Of a stretch of 64,000 nucleotides of DNA, positions 42,249-50,698 are shown in pieces (within the stretch, counting starts at the first letter, position 1; every line of letters starts with the position of its first letter). Under the pieces are notes generated by a model. The model worked only from the letters and a program-made list of their open reading frames with translations. It was not told the DNA's origin and ran no database searches. The stretch comes from Faecalibacterium prausnitzii (GTDB lineage: Bacteria; Bacillota; Clostridia; Oscillospirales; Ruminococcaceae). The stretch is from assembly GCA_004558805.1 (NCBI GenBank), contig SFDE01000015.1:1-64000 (forward strand), given 5' to 3'. The translations under genes and the position numbers were made by a program.

Positions 42249-43154
42249 TCATTCCACTGTTGCGCCGGTGTTATCGGCATCCAGTCGCAGCAGTGTAAAT
42301 GCTTCACATCCGTCCAGACCTTCTAACAGCTCCAGACCCTTTTCCAGCTTGGTGTAGAATTTTTCGGCGTCCGCCTTTTCTGCCACCGCCATCACCGTGC
42401 TGCCTGCGCCGGAGACGTACACCGCCTTTGCGCCGCAGAGCCGTGCCATGTCAAACACCTCTTTGGAGCCGGGCATCAGGGGCATCCGGTAGGGCTGGTG
42501 CAGCTTATCCTCGGTGGCGATTGCCAGCAGGTCGTGTCTGCCCTCGCAGAACGCCGCCGGGATCAACGCCGCCCGGGACAGGTTGTACACCGCATCCTTG
42601 TGAGACACCTCTTTGGGCAGTGCCGCCCGCGCCGCCTCGGTGAGCAGCTTGTAGTCCGGCACGATGGCAGCAAAGCACAGACTCTTATCCACGTCCCGCT
42701 TTACCGAGTAGACCGCCCCGTTCTCGTAGACGCTGCTGGTAAGTCCTCCCAGCAGGGCAGGTGCCACGTTGTCCGGGTGCCCCTCGATGGAGGTGGCAAG
42801 GGTCAGCAGCTCCTGGGTGTTCAGCACATCCCCCAGCATCCGGTTTGCTCCCAGCAGCCCGGCAATGATGCACGCCGAGGAGGAGCCCAGCCCCCGTGCC
42901 ATGGGGATGGGGTTGGTCTGGGTGATCTTGAGCGGAGGGATCTGCTTGCCCACCTTGTCGAACAGCCCCTTGGCGGAGCGGTACACAAGGTTGCTTTCGC
43001 CCCGGGGGATCCGGGTGCCGTCTGCAGCGGAGATGTTCAGCACCTCGCTGTCCTCAAAGGTGACCGTGTTGTACAGTGTCACCGCCAGACCCAGCGCATC
43101 GAAGCCGGAGCCTACGTTTGCGCTGGTGGCAGGGACCGAAACCTTGATCTTCAC
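42249..43154 (-). CDS. thrB: Homoserine kinase
   Basis: A 301-residue GHMP kinase phosphorylating homoserine. N-terminal VPATSANVGSGFDALGLA and the phosphate loop PMARGLGSSSACIIAGLL (~84-101), with IEGHPDNVAPALLGG; C-terminal GAKAVYVSGAGSTVMA. 24 bp downstream of hom. No thrC is in the window. Confidence 0.96.
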   Translation of the reverse strand: MKIKVSVPATSANVGSGFDALGLAVTLYNTVTFEDSEVLNISAADGTRIPRGESNLVYRSAKGLFDKVGKQIPPLKITQTNPIPMARGLGSSSACIIAGLLGANRMLGDVLNTQELLTLATSIEGHPDNVAPALLGGLTSSVYENGAVYSVKRDVDKSLCFAAIVPDYKLLTEAARAALPKEVSHKDAVYNLSRAALIPAAFCEGRHDLLAIATEDKLHQPYRMPLMPGSKEVFDMARLCGAKAVYVSGAGSTVMAVAEKADAEKFYTKLEKGLELLEGLDGCEAFTLLRLDADNTGATVE

Positions 43155-43178
43155 TGCCGCCCTTCCTTTCCTGCCGCC

Positions 43179-44408
43179 TTAGTCCGGCAGACGGCGGAGC
43201 ACCAGCTTTACGCTGCCGCCTACTGCCTCTACCTTCCGTGCTGCTTCGTTCAGCGCCTTTTCGTCGGCGCGCTCCACATAGTAGGCGCAGCCGTCGTAGC
43301 GCTCCGCCACCACCTTGCCGTAGCCGTAGATGGCTTCCACCACCGCAGGAGCAATGCCTGCTACACGCACATAGTATGCGGCAGGAGTGGGGTCGGTGAG
43401 CATCCCCTCCACCGGCTGTGCCGGCTGCCAGAACAGGCTGTCGTGGACCTTGGCGCCGTTCTTGAGGGCGTCCACCACGTCTGCCACCACAGCACTGGCG
43501 GTGGGCAGCTTGCCGGCGCCCTTGCCGTAGAACACTACGTCACCCAGCATATCGCCCTTGACCAGCACAGCGTTGAACACATCGTCCACGCTGGCAAGCT
43601 GGTTTGCCTTGGGCACCAGACAGGGCTCCACACCGGCGGCAACGCTGCCGTCCTTGCCCCGCTTCATCCATGCGATGAGCTTGATAACACAGCCCAGTTT
43701 TTCTGCTGCGTCCACATCCGCTGCGGTAATGGCACGGATGCCCCGGGTGGGGATGTTCTGGGGATAGATCTGGTGTCCGCAGACCATGGAGGACAGAATG
43801 GCGATCTTGCGGCAGGCGTCCCGTCCGTCCACGTCATCACTGGGATCCTTGGTCTCGGCGTAGCCCAGCTCCTGAGCGATCCGCAGGGCGTCCTCAAAGC
43901 CCAGATTCTCCCGCACCATCTTGGTGAGCATAAAGTTGGTAGTGCCGTTGACGATGCCCTCCACCTCGCTGATGACGTTGGCAGCCAGGCACTGGTGCAT
44001 GGGGGTGATGATGGGGGTGCCGCCGCCCACAGATGCCTCAAACAGGAATGCGCAGCCGTGCTCCTTGGCAAGCGCCAGCAGCTCTGCGCCGTAGGTGGCG
44101 ACCATCTCCTTGTTGGAGGTGCAGACGCTGCGTCCGCTCTCCAGACATGCCTTCACGTAAGGGTAGGCAAAGCGGGTGCCGCCGATGGTCTCCACCACCA
44201 CCCGGATCTCCGGGTCCTGCAGGATCACATCAATGCTCTTGACAAAGAGCTGTGCGGCGGGATGTCCAGAAAAATCCTTGGGATCCAGAATATACTTGAC
44301 CTCCACCGGCTCACCGGCACGGCGGGAGACCCCTGCAGCGTTGCGGCACAGCACCTCGTACACACCGCTGCCCACGGTGCCAAAACCCAGAATTGCAATT
44401 TTAGCCAT
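43179..44408 (-). CDS. hom: Homoserine dehydrogenase
   Basis: A 409-residue enzyme reducing aspartate semialdehyde to homoserine. ATG 44408 lies 7 bases after GAGGAG. Rossmann motif IAILGFGTVGSGVYEVL, catalytic domain with GIVNGTTNFMLTKM (~residues 159-172), the family's ELGYAETKDPSDDVDGRDACRK and the following segment. The last ~70 residues (from YYVRVAG) look like a shortened ACT-type regulatory domain. A separate ACT protein is encoded 34 bp upstream. Confidence 0.95.
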   Translation of the reverse strand: MAKIAILGFGTVGSGVYEVLCRNAAGVSRRAGEPVEVKYILDPKDFSGHPAAQLFVKSIDVILQDPEIRVVVETIGGTRFAYPYVKACLESGRSVCTSNKEMVATYGAELLALAKEHGCAFLFEASVGGGTPIITPMHQCLAANVISEVEGIVNGTTNFMLTKMVRENLGFEDALRIAQELGYAETKDPSDDVDGRDACRKIAILSSMVCGHQIYPQNIPTRGIRAITAADVDAAEKLGCVIKLIAWMKRGKDGSVAAGVEPCLVPKANQLASVDDVFNAVLVKGDMLGDVVFYGKGAGKLPTASAVVADVVDALKNGAKVHDSLFWQPAQPVEGMLTDPTPAAYYVRVAGIAPAVVEAIYGYGKVVAERYDGCAYYVERADEKALNEAARKVEAVGGSVKLVLRRLPD

Positions 44409-44442
44409 TGTCATTCTCCTCGTTTCCTGTTTTGGTCTGCAG

Positions 44443-44874
44443 TCACAGATTGTAACCGCAGTGCACACCCACCACCATCTGCTGCCGGGCAAGTTTCTCG
44501 GTCAGCTCCTCCGGGGTCATCTGCATGGTATCGGTGCGGATGGTCACCGCCACCAGTGCCGCCCCGTTTTCCGGCGTGGACTGGTTGATGGTCACGATGC
44601 TGGCACCGGCTGCGCTGATGCCTGCCAGCAGGCTTTGCAGGGCGCCGGTCTCGTCTCGCAGGGTCGCCATGACGGTGACCACTTCCCGGCTGTTCTCGGA
44701 ATCAAAGATACAATCCTTATACTTATAAAACGCACTGCGGGACAGGTCCACTGCCCGGGTCGCCGCAGAGATGCTGCGCGCCTCCCCGCTTGCCAGAATC
44801 TCCTTGGCGCGTACCACCTTGAGAAAGACTTCCGGCAGCACCTGCGCGTCTACCAGATAAAAACGGCGTTCCAA
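44443..44874 (-). CDS. ACT-domain protein (PheB/UPF0735 type)
   Basis: A 143-residue protein with TTG start at 44874 six bases after GAGGTG; this gives the family-typical start MERRFYLVDAQVLPEVFLKV. GTG 44883 is an alternative. The N-terminal helix-turn-helix-like region has the conserved ISAATRAVDLSRSAFYKYKD (~43-62); the C-terminal ACT domain starts at VVTVMATLRDETGALQSLL. ACT domains bind amino acids. Being first in the hom-thrB-lysC operon it may sense threonine or lysine, but that is inference. Confidence 0.85.
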   Translation of the reverse strand: MERRFYLVDAQVLPEVFLKVVRAKEILASGEARSISAATRAVDLSRSAFYKYKDCIFDSENSREVVTVMATLRDETGALQSLLAGISAAGASIVTINQSTPENGAALVAVTIRTDTMQMTPEELTEKLARQQMVVGVHCGYNL

Positions 44875-44913
44875 CTTGTTCACCTCACAAACACAAGTGT
44901 TCTTGCAGAAGAT

Positions 44914-44942
44914 ATAATAACATCCGACCCCCTGCAATGCAA
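44914..44942 (-). promoter_or_regulatory. Promoter of the ACT-hom-thrB-lysC operon
   Basis: Minus strand TTGCAT (44942-44937), 17 bp, TATTAT (44919-44914). The -35 lies within the loop of the upstream terminator hairpin. Confidence 0.55.
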
Positions 44943-44953
44943 GAGGTCGGATG
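44914..44953 (-). terminator. Terminator of the penicillin-binding protein gene
   Basis: CATCCGACC (44921-44929) / GGTCGGATG (44945-44953), followed on the minus strand by TTATTATAT. It overlaps the next promoter. Confidence 0.65.
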
Positions 44954-45075
44954 CGATTTTGTCAGATTATCCAGTTTTGTCTTGTAAAGTGCGGTCACTC
45001 CTTGCGGGACTTGCTTGCCCGCAGAGAGGGAAAGTCGTTCTTTTCTGTCGTTTTGTTCGTGTCAAGGATACAGGA

Positions 45076-47595
45076 TCACTCGGTATCCAGATTACTTGTA
45101 TCCGCAGGAATGACAGGCTGCTCCGGAGCCGGAGCCGTCTGTTCAGTGCTCTGGGGGGCAACGCTGTGGGAGTAGTTGCAGGTGGCAGGCAGGTCGTCTG
45201 CACGGTAATAGCCCACGGCGGTGCTGGGGCAGGAACCACCGGCAAGCAGACCGCTCTGGGTGCAGTAGCGCCGCTCCACCACACCGGCGGAGGTGGGGAA
45301 TGCTTTGTAGGGCAGGTCCGCCTGCACCTGTTCCATCAGCGCCTTCCACGCCTGGACACAGGTGCGGGTCTTTGCCTGCTGCTTGGACAGGGTCTTGGTC
45401 ATATCGTAGGGTGCATCGTAGCCCCACCACACCGCAGTGACGTAGTAGGGGGTGCCGCCCACGAACCACAGGTCCTTTTCATCGCTGGCGGTACCGGTCT
45501 TACCAAAGGATTCCATGCCCTTGGAGTTGGGGTAGCGCCCGCCTGCGGTACCCACGCTGGAGTACAGCACATTTTTCAGCAGACGGTTCATGACATAGGC
45601 TGTATCCGGGGTCAGTGCCTGATAGCTGGTGGCATTGTTTTCCAGATAGATGTTGCCGTCACGGTCCAGCACCCGGGTATACAAATGGGGGGTGGTGTAC
45701 TCGCCGTCGTAGAAGATCTGGAATGCCGCTGCCAGTGCCATAGGGGTGACGCCATGGGTCTGGCTGCCCATGACCAGCTGTGCCAGACCCACATCGCTGG
45801 CGGGGTCCAGCGTATCCAGCTGCAGGGTGTTATAGACAAAGTTAAAGATGTTGTCCGCACCCACAAGGTCGCCTACCCGCACCGCAATGGTGTTCAGGGA
45901 CCGTGCCAGACCGTTCCACAGAGGCACATCGCTGCTGTCGCCGTAGCCGCCGCCGTAGTTCCGGGGCCAGCTGCGCCATGCGTTGGGGTACTTTTTGAGC
46001 TGGCTGTTGGACAGACCCATCAAGCCGTTGCGGCGGCAGTAGTCTTCGTCCCGGATCACCATGTCCTGTTTCTGGTACAGGGGGGAGTTGTTCAGCATGG
46101 TGGACCAGTTTACCAGACCATACTCCACACCCAGAGCATAAGCGCCGATGGGCTTGATGGTGGAGCCGGTCTGCCGGGTCACACCGTAGGCACGGTTCAA
46201 AGAAAGACTCTTGGTCTTTTCGCCCAGTCCGCCCACCAGTGCCACCACGTTGCCGTCGTAGTCCAGCGTGACCATTGCCGCCTGAGTCCGCACGTTGCGG
46301 TAGTAGTAGACGGTGCCGTCCTCTCCGGTACGGGTCTTGGGAGTGCCGTCGGCGTTCATCACCTGCACATCGTCGTCGGAGAGAGAGGTGACCTCCTCCT
46401 CATGCCAGCCTGCCGGGAAGTAAGCATCCCCGGTGTTCAGCATCAGGTTCTCCATGGCGGACTGCACCTTGGTGTTGACGGTCGCCTCGATGGTAAAGCC
46501 GCCGGTGTACAGCAGCTTCTGGGCGGCAGCCTCGTCGATGCCCTCTTTTTCCATGATGTCCTGCACCAGCTCGCTGAACAGGGCATCGGTGAAGTAAGAG
46601 GTAGTAGAGGTGGTCTTTTTGCCGCTGTTGTCCGCCAGCACCAGAGGCTGTGCCGCAGCGTTGCGGTACTCCTCCTCGCTGATGACCCCCTGCTGCCACA
46701 TGTTGTACATCAGGAAGTTGCGGCGGTTGATGAGGTTTTCGGGGTTGGTGTAGGGGTTGTAATTGGTGGGATTTTTGGTAATGGAAGCAATGCTGGCGCA
46801 CTCCCACAGGGTCAGCTGGCTGACATCCTTGTCGAAATACTCGTTTGCCGCCGTCTGCACACCCTGAATGGTGCCGGTAAAGCTGATGGTATTCAGGTAT
46901 GCTTCCAGAATGGTCTGCTTGGAGTAGCTGCGGCTCAGGCAGAGGGCGCGGTAGATCTCCCGTAGCTTCCGCAGTGCGCCCTCAACGCCGCTGGCGCTGT
47001 CGTCATCGGTGAGGTTCTTGATGAGCTGCTGCTCCAGGGTGGACGCACCCTGCTTGGAGCTGTAGATAGGCAGCACATACTCGTTGATCATGGCACCGAT
47101 GGTGCGCTTGAAGTTGACGCCCGGCTCGTTGTAAAAGTCCTTATCCTCGGTGCAGATAAAGGCATACTGGAGATATTCCGGGATCTGCTCCAGATCCGCC
47201 CACACCCGGTGGCTGCTGGAAGAGCGCAGGGTGGCATACTCCACCTGTGCCCCGGTGTCCGGGTCCGTTGCCACCACCACGCTGGACTGGCTCAGCTGGA
47301 TGTTGTCCAGATCCAGCAGGTCGCCATCGTTTGCGGTCGCCTGCACCACGTACACCACTGCCAGCACGCTCAGCAGGCTGCCAGCCATGATGCCCAGACA
47401 GAGCAGGGTGGCAATGGTGCGCCCGATGAACCGCAGGATGGGATGCCGGCTTTTTTCTCTGGGCTGCCTTTGGTTCCGGGGCTCCCCGGGCTCCCGGGGG
47501 GACTGCTCACGGCGGCTCTGGCTCACATTTACTCTACGTCCCGCCGCAGACCGGGAAGAACCACTTCCCTCGGCGCTGCGATGGATCTTTCTCAT
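45076..47595 (-). CDS. Class A penicillin-binding protein (PBP1A-like)
   Basis: An 839-residue bifunctional peptidoglycan synthase. A ~55-residue Arg/Ser/Pro-rich cytoplasmic tail, a membrane helix (~58-84), a glycosyltransferase GT51 domain (EDKDFYNEPGV with Glu150, and QGASTLEQQL at 182-191), then a transpeptidase domain with S478-TIK (GSTIKP), SLN at 566-568 and KTGT at 699-702. A ~130-residue C-terminal part after KTGT ends in a Pro/Gln/Thr-rich tail. It polymerises glycan and cross-links stems outside the membrane. Initiation is not obvious: GGAGGCG is ~20 bases before the ATG. Own extended -10 promoter and terminator. Confidence 0.95.
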   Translation of the reverse strand: MRKIHRSAEGSGSSRSAAGRRVNVSQSRREQSPREPGEPRNQRQPREKSRHPILRFIGRTIATLLCLGIMAGSLLSVLAVVYVVQATANDGDLLDLDNIQLSQSSVVVATDPDTGAQVEYATLRSSSSHRVWADLEQIPEYLQYAFICTEDKDFYNEPGVNFKRTIGAMINEYVLPIYSSKQGASTLEQQLIKNLTDDDSASGVEGALRKLREIYRALCLSRSYSKQTILEAYLNTISFTGTIQGVQTAANEYFDKDVSQLTLWECASIASITKNPTNYNPYTNPENLINRRNFLMYNMWQQGVISEEEYRNAAAQPLVLADNSGKKTTSTTSYFTDALFSELVQDIMEKEGIDEAAAQKLLYTGGFTIEATVNTKVQSAMENLMLNTGDAYFPAGWHEEEVTSLSDDDVQVMNADGTPKTRTGEDGTVYYYRNVRTQAAMVTLDYDGNVVALVGGLGEKTKSLSLNRAYGVTRQTGSTIKPIGAYALGVEYGLVNWSTMLNNSPLYQKQDMVIRDEDYCRRNGLMGLSNSQLKKYPNAWRSWPRNYGGGYGDSSDVPLWNGLARSLNTIAVRVGDLVGADNIFNFVYNTLQLDTLDPASDVGLAQLVMGSQTHGVTPMALAAAFQIFYDGEYTTPHLYTRVLDRDGNIYLENNATSYQALTPDTAYVMNRLLKNVLYSSVGTAGGRYPNSKGMESFGKTGTASDEKDLWFVGGTPYYVTAVWWGYDAPYDMTKTLSKQQAKTRTCVQAWKALMEQVQADLPYKAFPTSAGVVERRYCTQSGLLAGGSCPSTAVGYYRADDLPATCNYSHSVAPQSTEQTAPAPEQPVIPADTSNLDTE

Positions 47596-47690
47596 CTCAT
47601 TGTTGGAGATAGGGATCGCCTCCTAACCCATAACGATCATACTCAGCGGGAGCAGCTGCCCCCCGCCGGGATCTCTCGATACGATACCAT

Positions 47691-47719
47691 ATTATAGCAC
47701 GGGCACACACAGCGGGCAA
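47691..47719 (-). promoter_or_regulatory. Promoter of the PBP gene
   Basis: Minus strand TTGCCC (47719-47714), 17 bp ending TGC, TATAAT (47696-47691). The rest of the 47.6-47.9 kb gap is featureless to me. Confidence 0.7.
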
Positions 47720-47893
47720 GAACCAATCTTCCGCCGCCTGTACCCTCAGGTACTGTCAGTATACCACATTCTGCCCTGCAAAGTACAGCATCCATCCGTA
47801 AAAAATGTTTATCCAAAGCTCAAACCGGCAATACTGCCGGACAGACGCCCCTGCCCTTGCCGGAACGGGGCGCATCGGAAAGGAGACCCCGCC

Positions 47894-48262
47894 ATGCGCA
47901 AACTGTGGACCTGCCTGTTTTACGGGCTCTGCGTTTTTACCGTCCTGTTCAGCCTGTACTGGATGGCACTGCCCCGCCTGCCCCTGCCCTCCTCCTCCGG
48001 GTCCGAGACCCCGGTGTCGGAGGCAGACCTTGCGGCGCAGGCGGTGCCGGACCTTGCCGCCCGGCATTACCTGCTGTGCGACAAAGGCGGACAGGTGGCG
48101 GTATACCTCTGCGATGAGGAGGGCAAGCCGGAGACCCTGCAGCAGCTCACCGGCATCTACGTGAACCTTCTGCCGGAAAGCGACGCCCTGCGCATCAAGC
48201 GGGGCGTCCCGGTCTATAGCCGGCGAGAGCTGGACCTGCTGCTGGAAGATCTGGGCGGGTAA
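47894..48262 (+). CDS. Small membrane-anchored protein with BofC-C-like domain
   Basis: A 122-residue protein: signal-anchor helix at ~residues 5-26, a Pro/Ser linker, then a C-terminal ~65-residue domain. Its pattern (YLLCDKGGQVAVYLCDEEG, LTGIYVNLLPESDALRIKRG, then RRELDLLLEDLG) resembles the BofC C-terminal domain found in short clostridial proteins. BofC in Bacillus controls sigma-K processing; this protein lacks the N-terminal half, so that function cannot be assumed. GAAAGGAGA precedes the start with good spacing. Probably extracytoplasmic. Confidence 0.7.
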   Translation: MRKLWTCLFYGLCVFTVLFSLYWMALPRLPLPSSSGSETPVSEADLAAQAVPDLAARHYLLCDKGGQVAVYLCDEEGKPETLQQLTGIYVNLLPESDALRIKRGVPVYSRRELDLLLEDLGG

Positions 48263-48304
48263 CGCAAAAACAGAGCGTAAAATTTCTTCGAAATTGAAAA
48301 CGAA

Positions 48305-48342
48305 AAAGCTGAGCACCTGCTTTTTCACAGATGCTCAGCTTT
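48305..48342. terminator. Bidirectional terminator
   Basis: AAAGCTGAGCA (48305-48315) / TGCTCAGCTTT (48332-48342) between convergent genes; a T-rich flank occurs on the minus strand (TTTTTCGTTTTC). Confidence 0.8.
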
Positions 48343-48468
48343 GCTGTTCTCATTTTTGCAGATTTGCCTTTGTGCTTTCGGCATTCTGCCCGATCTGCAC
48401 GGTGAATGCGGCTGTTTTCAACCGTTTGAGCGTGAGCTGTTTTGCAACAGCCCCCTTCTTTTTGTATT

Positions 48469-49506
48469 TTACCAGTTAAACAGGCTCTCAAACCAGTTTT
48501 TAGTCTTTTCTGCCGCACCGGATACACTGGATGCCGCCTGCTGTACTTCCTGGGTCAGCTTTTCTCCGGCGGTATCCTGCACCGACCAGTAGGTAGCGGT
48601 ACTTGCCGCCCCGCCGGAAACCGTAAAGTCGCTGGCAAAGCACAGGCTCTCGCCCTTGGAATCAGTGACCATCACCATATAGGTGTAGACTCCCTCCGGC
48701 AGCTCCCCAAACCGGATCTGGCTGTCCAGCTCTTTAAAGGACCAACTGGTGCCGTTGACCTGCATTTCTGCACTCTGGACAGTCTGGTCCGCCTGGTCCA
48801 TAATGGCGATCTGCACCCCCGTAAGGGTGGTACCGTTGGAGCTTGCTGCCGTGCCGGTAAGTCCCATACCGCTGCCGGTGCGGATGTTCACCGGGTAGCG
48901 CATCCCCTCCAGCCGCAGGTCATCGATCTGTGCCACCGCCGAATTGTGGTCCGAGGTAACGTACCAGTAGCAGGAGGCACGGGACAAAGACACACTGGAG
49001 CTGGTCAGCGGGATGCGCCCGGAGGAAATGTTCCCCGCCGGGTCCGAGCAATAGAAAACACCATCGGTGTAGTCGGTCAACAGCACAGCGTGGGGCTGAG
49101 TGCGGTCGTACAACACGATACCCTCCGGATGCTCTGCCAAAAGCTGGATCAGCACCCCGGTCTTTGCCACCGTGCCGGAAGGCAGGGTGGCATAGCCCAC
49201 CTGCATCTCCTTGTATGTAAAGCTGTGGGAAAGCCCGTTGGACCACGCCTTGGTCCGGACGCTGTTCTCGGTAACATCGGTCCAGTCGTTGAGACCATCC
49301 AGATACGCCCTGCGGCGCAGCATCATGGCTGCGGAGGCAAGGGTGCAGGTACCGCCCCGGCTCTGCTTGAAATAGAAGCCTGCGTCAATGCTCAGGTCCA
49401 CCGCAAACGCCGCCGGCAGACAGGTGAACAGCACCATCAGGGTGAGCAGAAAACTCAGCAGTCGTTTGCGGAAAAAGGTATGGGCGGTCTGCGCATCGGT
49501 GTTCAC
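48469..49506 (-). CDS. Secreted C39-like cysteine peptidase
   Basis: A 345-residue protein started by GTG 49506, which follows TAAGGAGG; the ATG at 49611 overlaps the promoter and is rejected. A signal peptide (~residues 13-35, ending PAAFA) precedes a papain-like C39_2 domain: catalytic Cys54 in RGGTCTLASAAMM, His139 in QPHAVLLTDY and Asp155 in CSDPAG. Residues ~200-300 look like a beta-sandwich module of Ig type, and the C-terminus (~305-345) is an amphipathic helix-rich tail. Probably exported; substrate unknown. Its own promoter is consensus-like; no immunity or transporter gene is adjacent. Confidence 0.78.
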   Translation of the reverse strand: MNTDAQTAHTFFRKRLLSFLLTLMVLFTCLPAAFAVDLSIDAGFYFKQSRGGTCTLASAAMMLRRRAYLDGLNDWTDVTENSVRTKAWSNGLSHSFTYKEMQVGYATLPSGTVAKTGVLIQLLAEHPEGIVLYDRTQPHAVLLTDYTDGVFYCSDPAGNISSGRIPLTSSSVSLSRASCYWYVTSDHNSAVAQIDDLRLEGMRYPVNIRTGSGMGLTGTAASSNGTTLTGVQIAIMDQADQTVQSAEMQVNGTSWSFKELDSQIRFGELPEGVYTYMVMVTDSKGESLCFASDFTVSGGAASTATYWSVQDTAGEKLTQEVQQAASSVSGAAEKTKNWFESLFNW

Positions 49507-49559
49507 GGTTTGGTGTGCCTCCTTACTGGAATATTTTTTCACGTCTTTACTTCGTAAAA

Positions 49560-49588
49560 AGTATACCAGCCTGTAACCAATTTGTAAA
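49560..49588 (-). promoter_or_regulatory. Promoter of the C39-like peptidase gene
   Basis: Minus strand TTTACA (49588-49583), 17 bp, TATACT (49565-49560). Confidence 0.7.
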
Positions 49589-49729
49589 CAAGCCAAGGCA
49601 ATTTTTCTCAATATCTACACGTTCTCCCCTATCGCCTTGGTAACCGTGCACAATTCCGGCAGCGATATTCTACACATCTCACAAAAAGGCGGCAGTTTCC
49701 TTTTCTATTTTGCGTTTTTTCTCCTGCAC

Positions 49730-49753
49730 CGGGGCAGGTTTCGCCCCGTTTTT
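49730..49753 (+). terminator. Orphan plus-strand terminator-like hairpin
   Basis: CGGGGC (49730-49735) / GCCCCG (49743-49748) followed by TTTTT on the plus strand, yet no plus-strand gene precedes it in this ~240-bp intergenic gap. It may end a small RNA; no clear promoter found. Nothing else is seen in 49.6-49.83 kb. Confidence 0.3.
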
Positions 49754-49830
49754 AGGGCAATTTTTTCACATTTCTTCCCTTCCGGCAGGGTACAGAGTCT
49801 CTCCACGAAGGTTCCGCCGAATAACAAAAA

Positions 49831-49862
49831 ATCCAGCGATCTCTCTTCAGAGATCACTGGAT
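49831..49862 (-). terminator. Terminator after tRNA-Pro
   Basis: ATCCAG (49831-49836) / CTGGAT (49857-49862) with inner GATCTCT/AGAGATC, followed on the minus strand by TTTTTTGTTATT. Confidence 0.9.
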
Positions 49863-49867
49863 CAGAA

Positions 49868-49945
49868 TGGTCCGAGTGGCGAGAATCGAACTCACGGCCT
49901 CTTGAACCCCATTCAAGCGCGCTACCAAAACTGCGCTACACCCGG
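49868..49945 (-). tRNA. tRNA-Pro (GGG)
   Basis: A 78-nt cloverleaf: acceptor CCGGGTG/CACTCGG, anticodon stem CTTGA/TCAAG around ATGGGGT, T-arm GTTCGATTC, encoded CCA. It begins 19 bp after the comF stop with no separate promoter visible, so it may be processed from the long upstream transcript. Confidence 0.94.
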
Positions 49946-49963
49946 ATATCGACCGCCGCTTCC

Positions 49964-50698
49964 CTAGGGGTTTTCTTCCACCGTAGCCACTGCCACCGCA
50001 AAGACACTTTCTGCCCCGGCAGCAAGCAGCGCCTGGGTGCATGCCGCTGCAGTGGCACCTGTGGTGATCACATCGTCCACCAGCAGCACCCGCCTGCCTT
50101 CCACAAGGTCCGGGTCTGCAGCACGGAACGCTCCTGCCACGTTTGCCAGACGCTCTTCCAGCGGCAGCCCTGCCTGACGGCGTTTGGCGTGGACCCGGCA
50201 AAGCCCCTGAGGGTACAAAGGGATATCCAGTGCCCGTTCCAAAGGCAATGCCAGCAGAGCGGGCACGTTGTAGCCTCGCTTGTTGCCGGAGGCAGGCACC
50301 GGCACGATGCAGTCGTAGCCCAGTTTTGCGGTCTGCACCAGCTGAGGCTGAGGCTCTGTGCCCCGCATCCGGATCTCGCTGCCAAAGACAAGCTCTGCCA
50401 GCAGGACCCCCAGTTCCACCGCCGTCCAGGGGGCACCCTGATACTTGGCACGGAGGATGCCGCGGCGCACGCAGCCCTCGTACCGGAAGGGTGCCGCAGC
50501 ACCGATAAGCTCTCCCAGATAGTGCTGGGACGCATCCAGCCGGATGCCCGGTTTCCGGCGCAGGGCACCCACCTCTCCGGCGCAGTCCGGGCACCGGGGC
50601 ACGCTGCCCAGCACCCGGTTGCAGAAGGGGCAGCGCCGGGGGTAAAGCAATCCCCTTGCCTGCCGCAGCGCCCAGCGAGGGGTGCTGTAGTAGTGCAT
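49964..50698 (-). CDS. comF: ComF family phosphoribosyltransferase-like protein
   Basis: A 244-residue ComF homologue: N-terminal zinc finger (CPFC ... CPDC, residues ~23-39), and a PRTase fold with the PRPP-binding motif RRVLLVDDVITTGATAAAC (~203-221). ComF assists DNA uptake in competent bacteria. KRGYN and KRRQAGLPLEER are family landmarks. Its start overlaps the SLH gene stop (TGATG), so it is coupled to it. Confidence 0.9.
   Translation of the reverse strand: MHYYSTPRWALRQARGLLYPRRCPFCNRVLGSVPRCPDCAGEVGALRRKPGIRLDASQHYLGELIGAAAPFRYEGCVRRGILRAKYQGAPWTAVELGVLLAELVFGSEIRMRGTEPQPQLVQTAKLGYDCIVPVPASGNKRGYNVPALLALPLERALDIPLYPQGLCRVHAKRRQAGLPLEERLANVAGAFRAADPDLVEGRRVLLVDDVITTGATAAACTQALLAAGAESVFAVAVATVEENP

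Noticed and set aside
40952..44874. Separate regulatory fusion of hom with aspartate kinase
   Set aside because: Each gene has its own start, stop and ribosome site; no fused ThrA-type reading frame exists.
44176..46965. Plus-strand open frame of 929 codons across hom and the PBP gene
   Set aside because: Shadow of convincing minus-strand genes; no recognisable domains and it crosses intergenic signals.
49507..49611. ATG 49611 as start of the C39-like gene
   Set aside because: It would place the promoter inside the gene and 35 residues before the signal peptide; GTG 49506 has AGGAGG in front.
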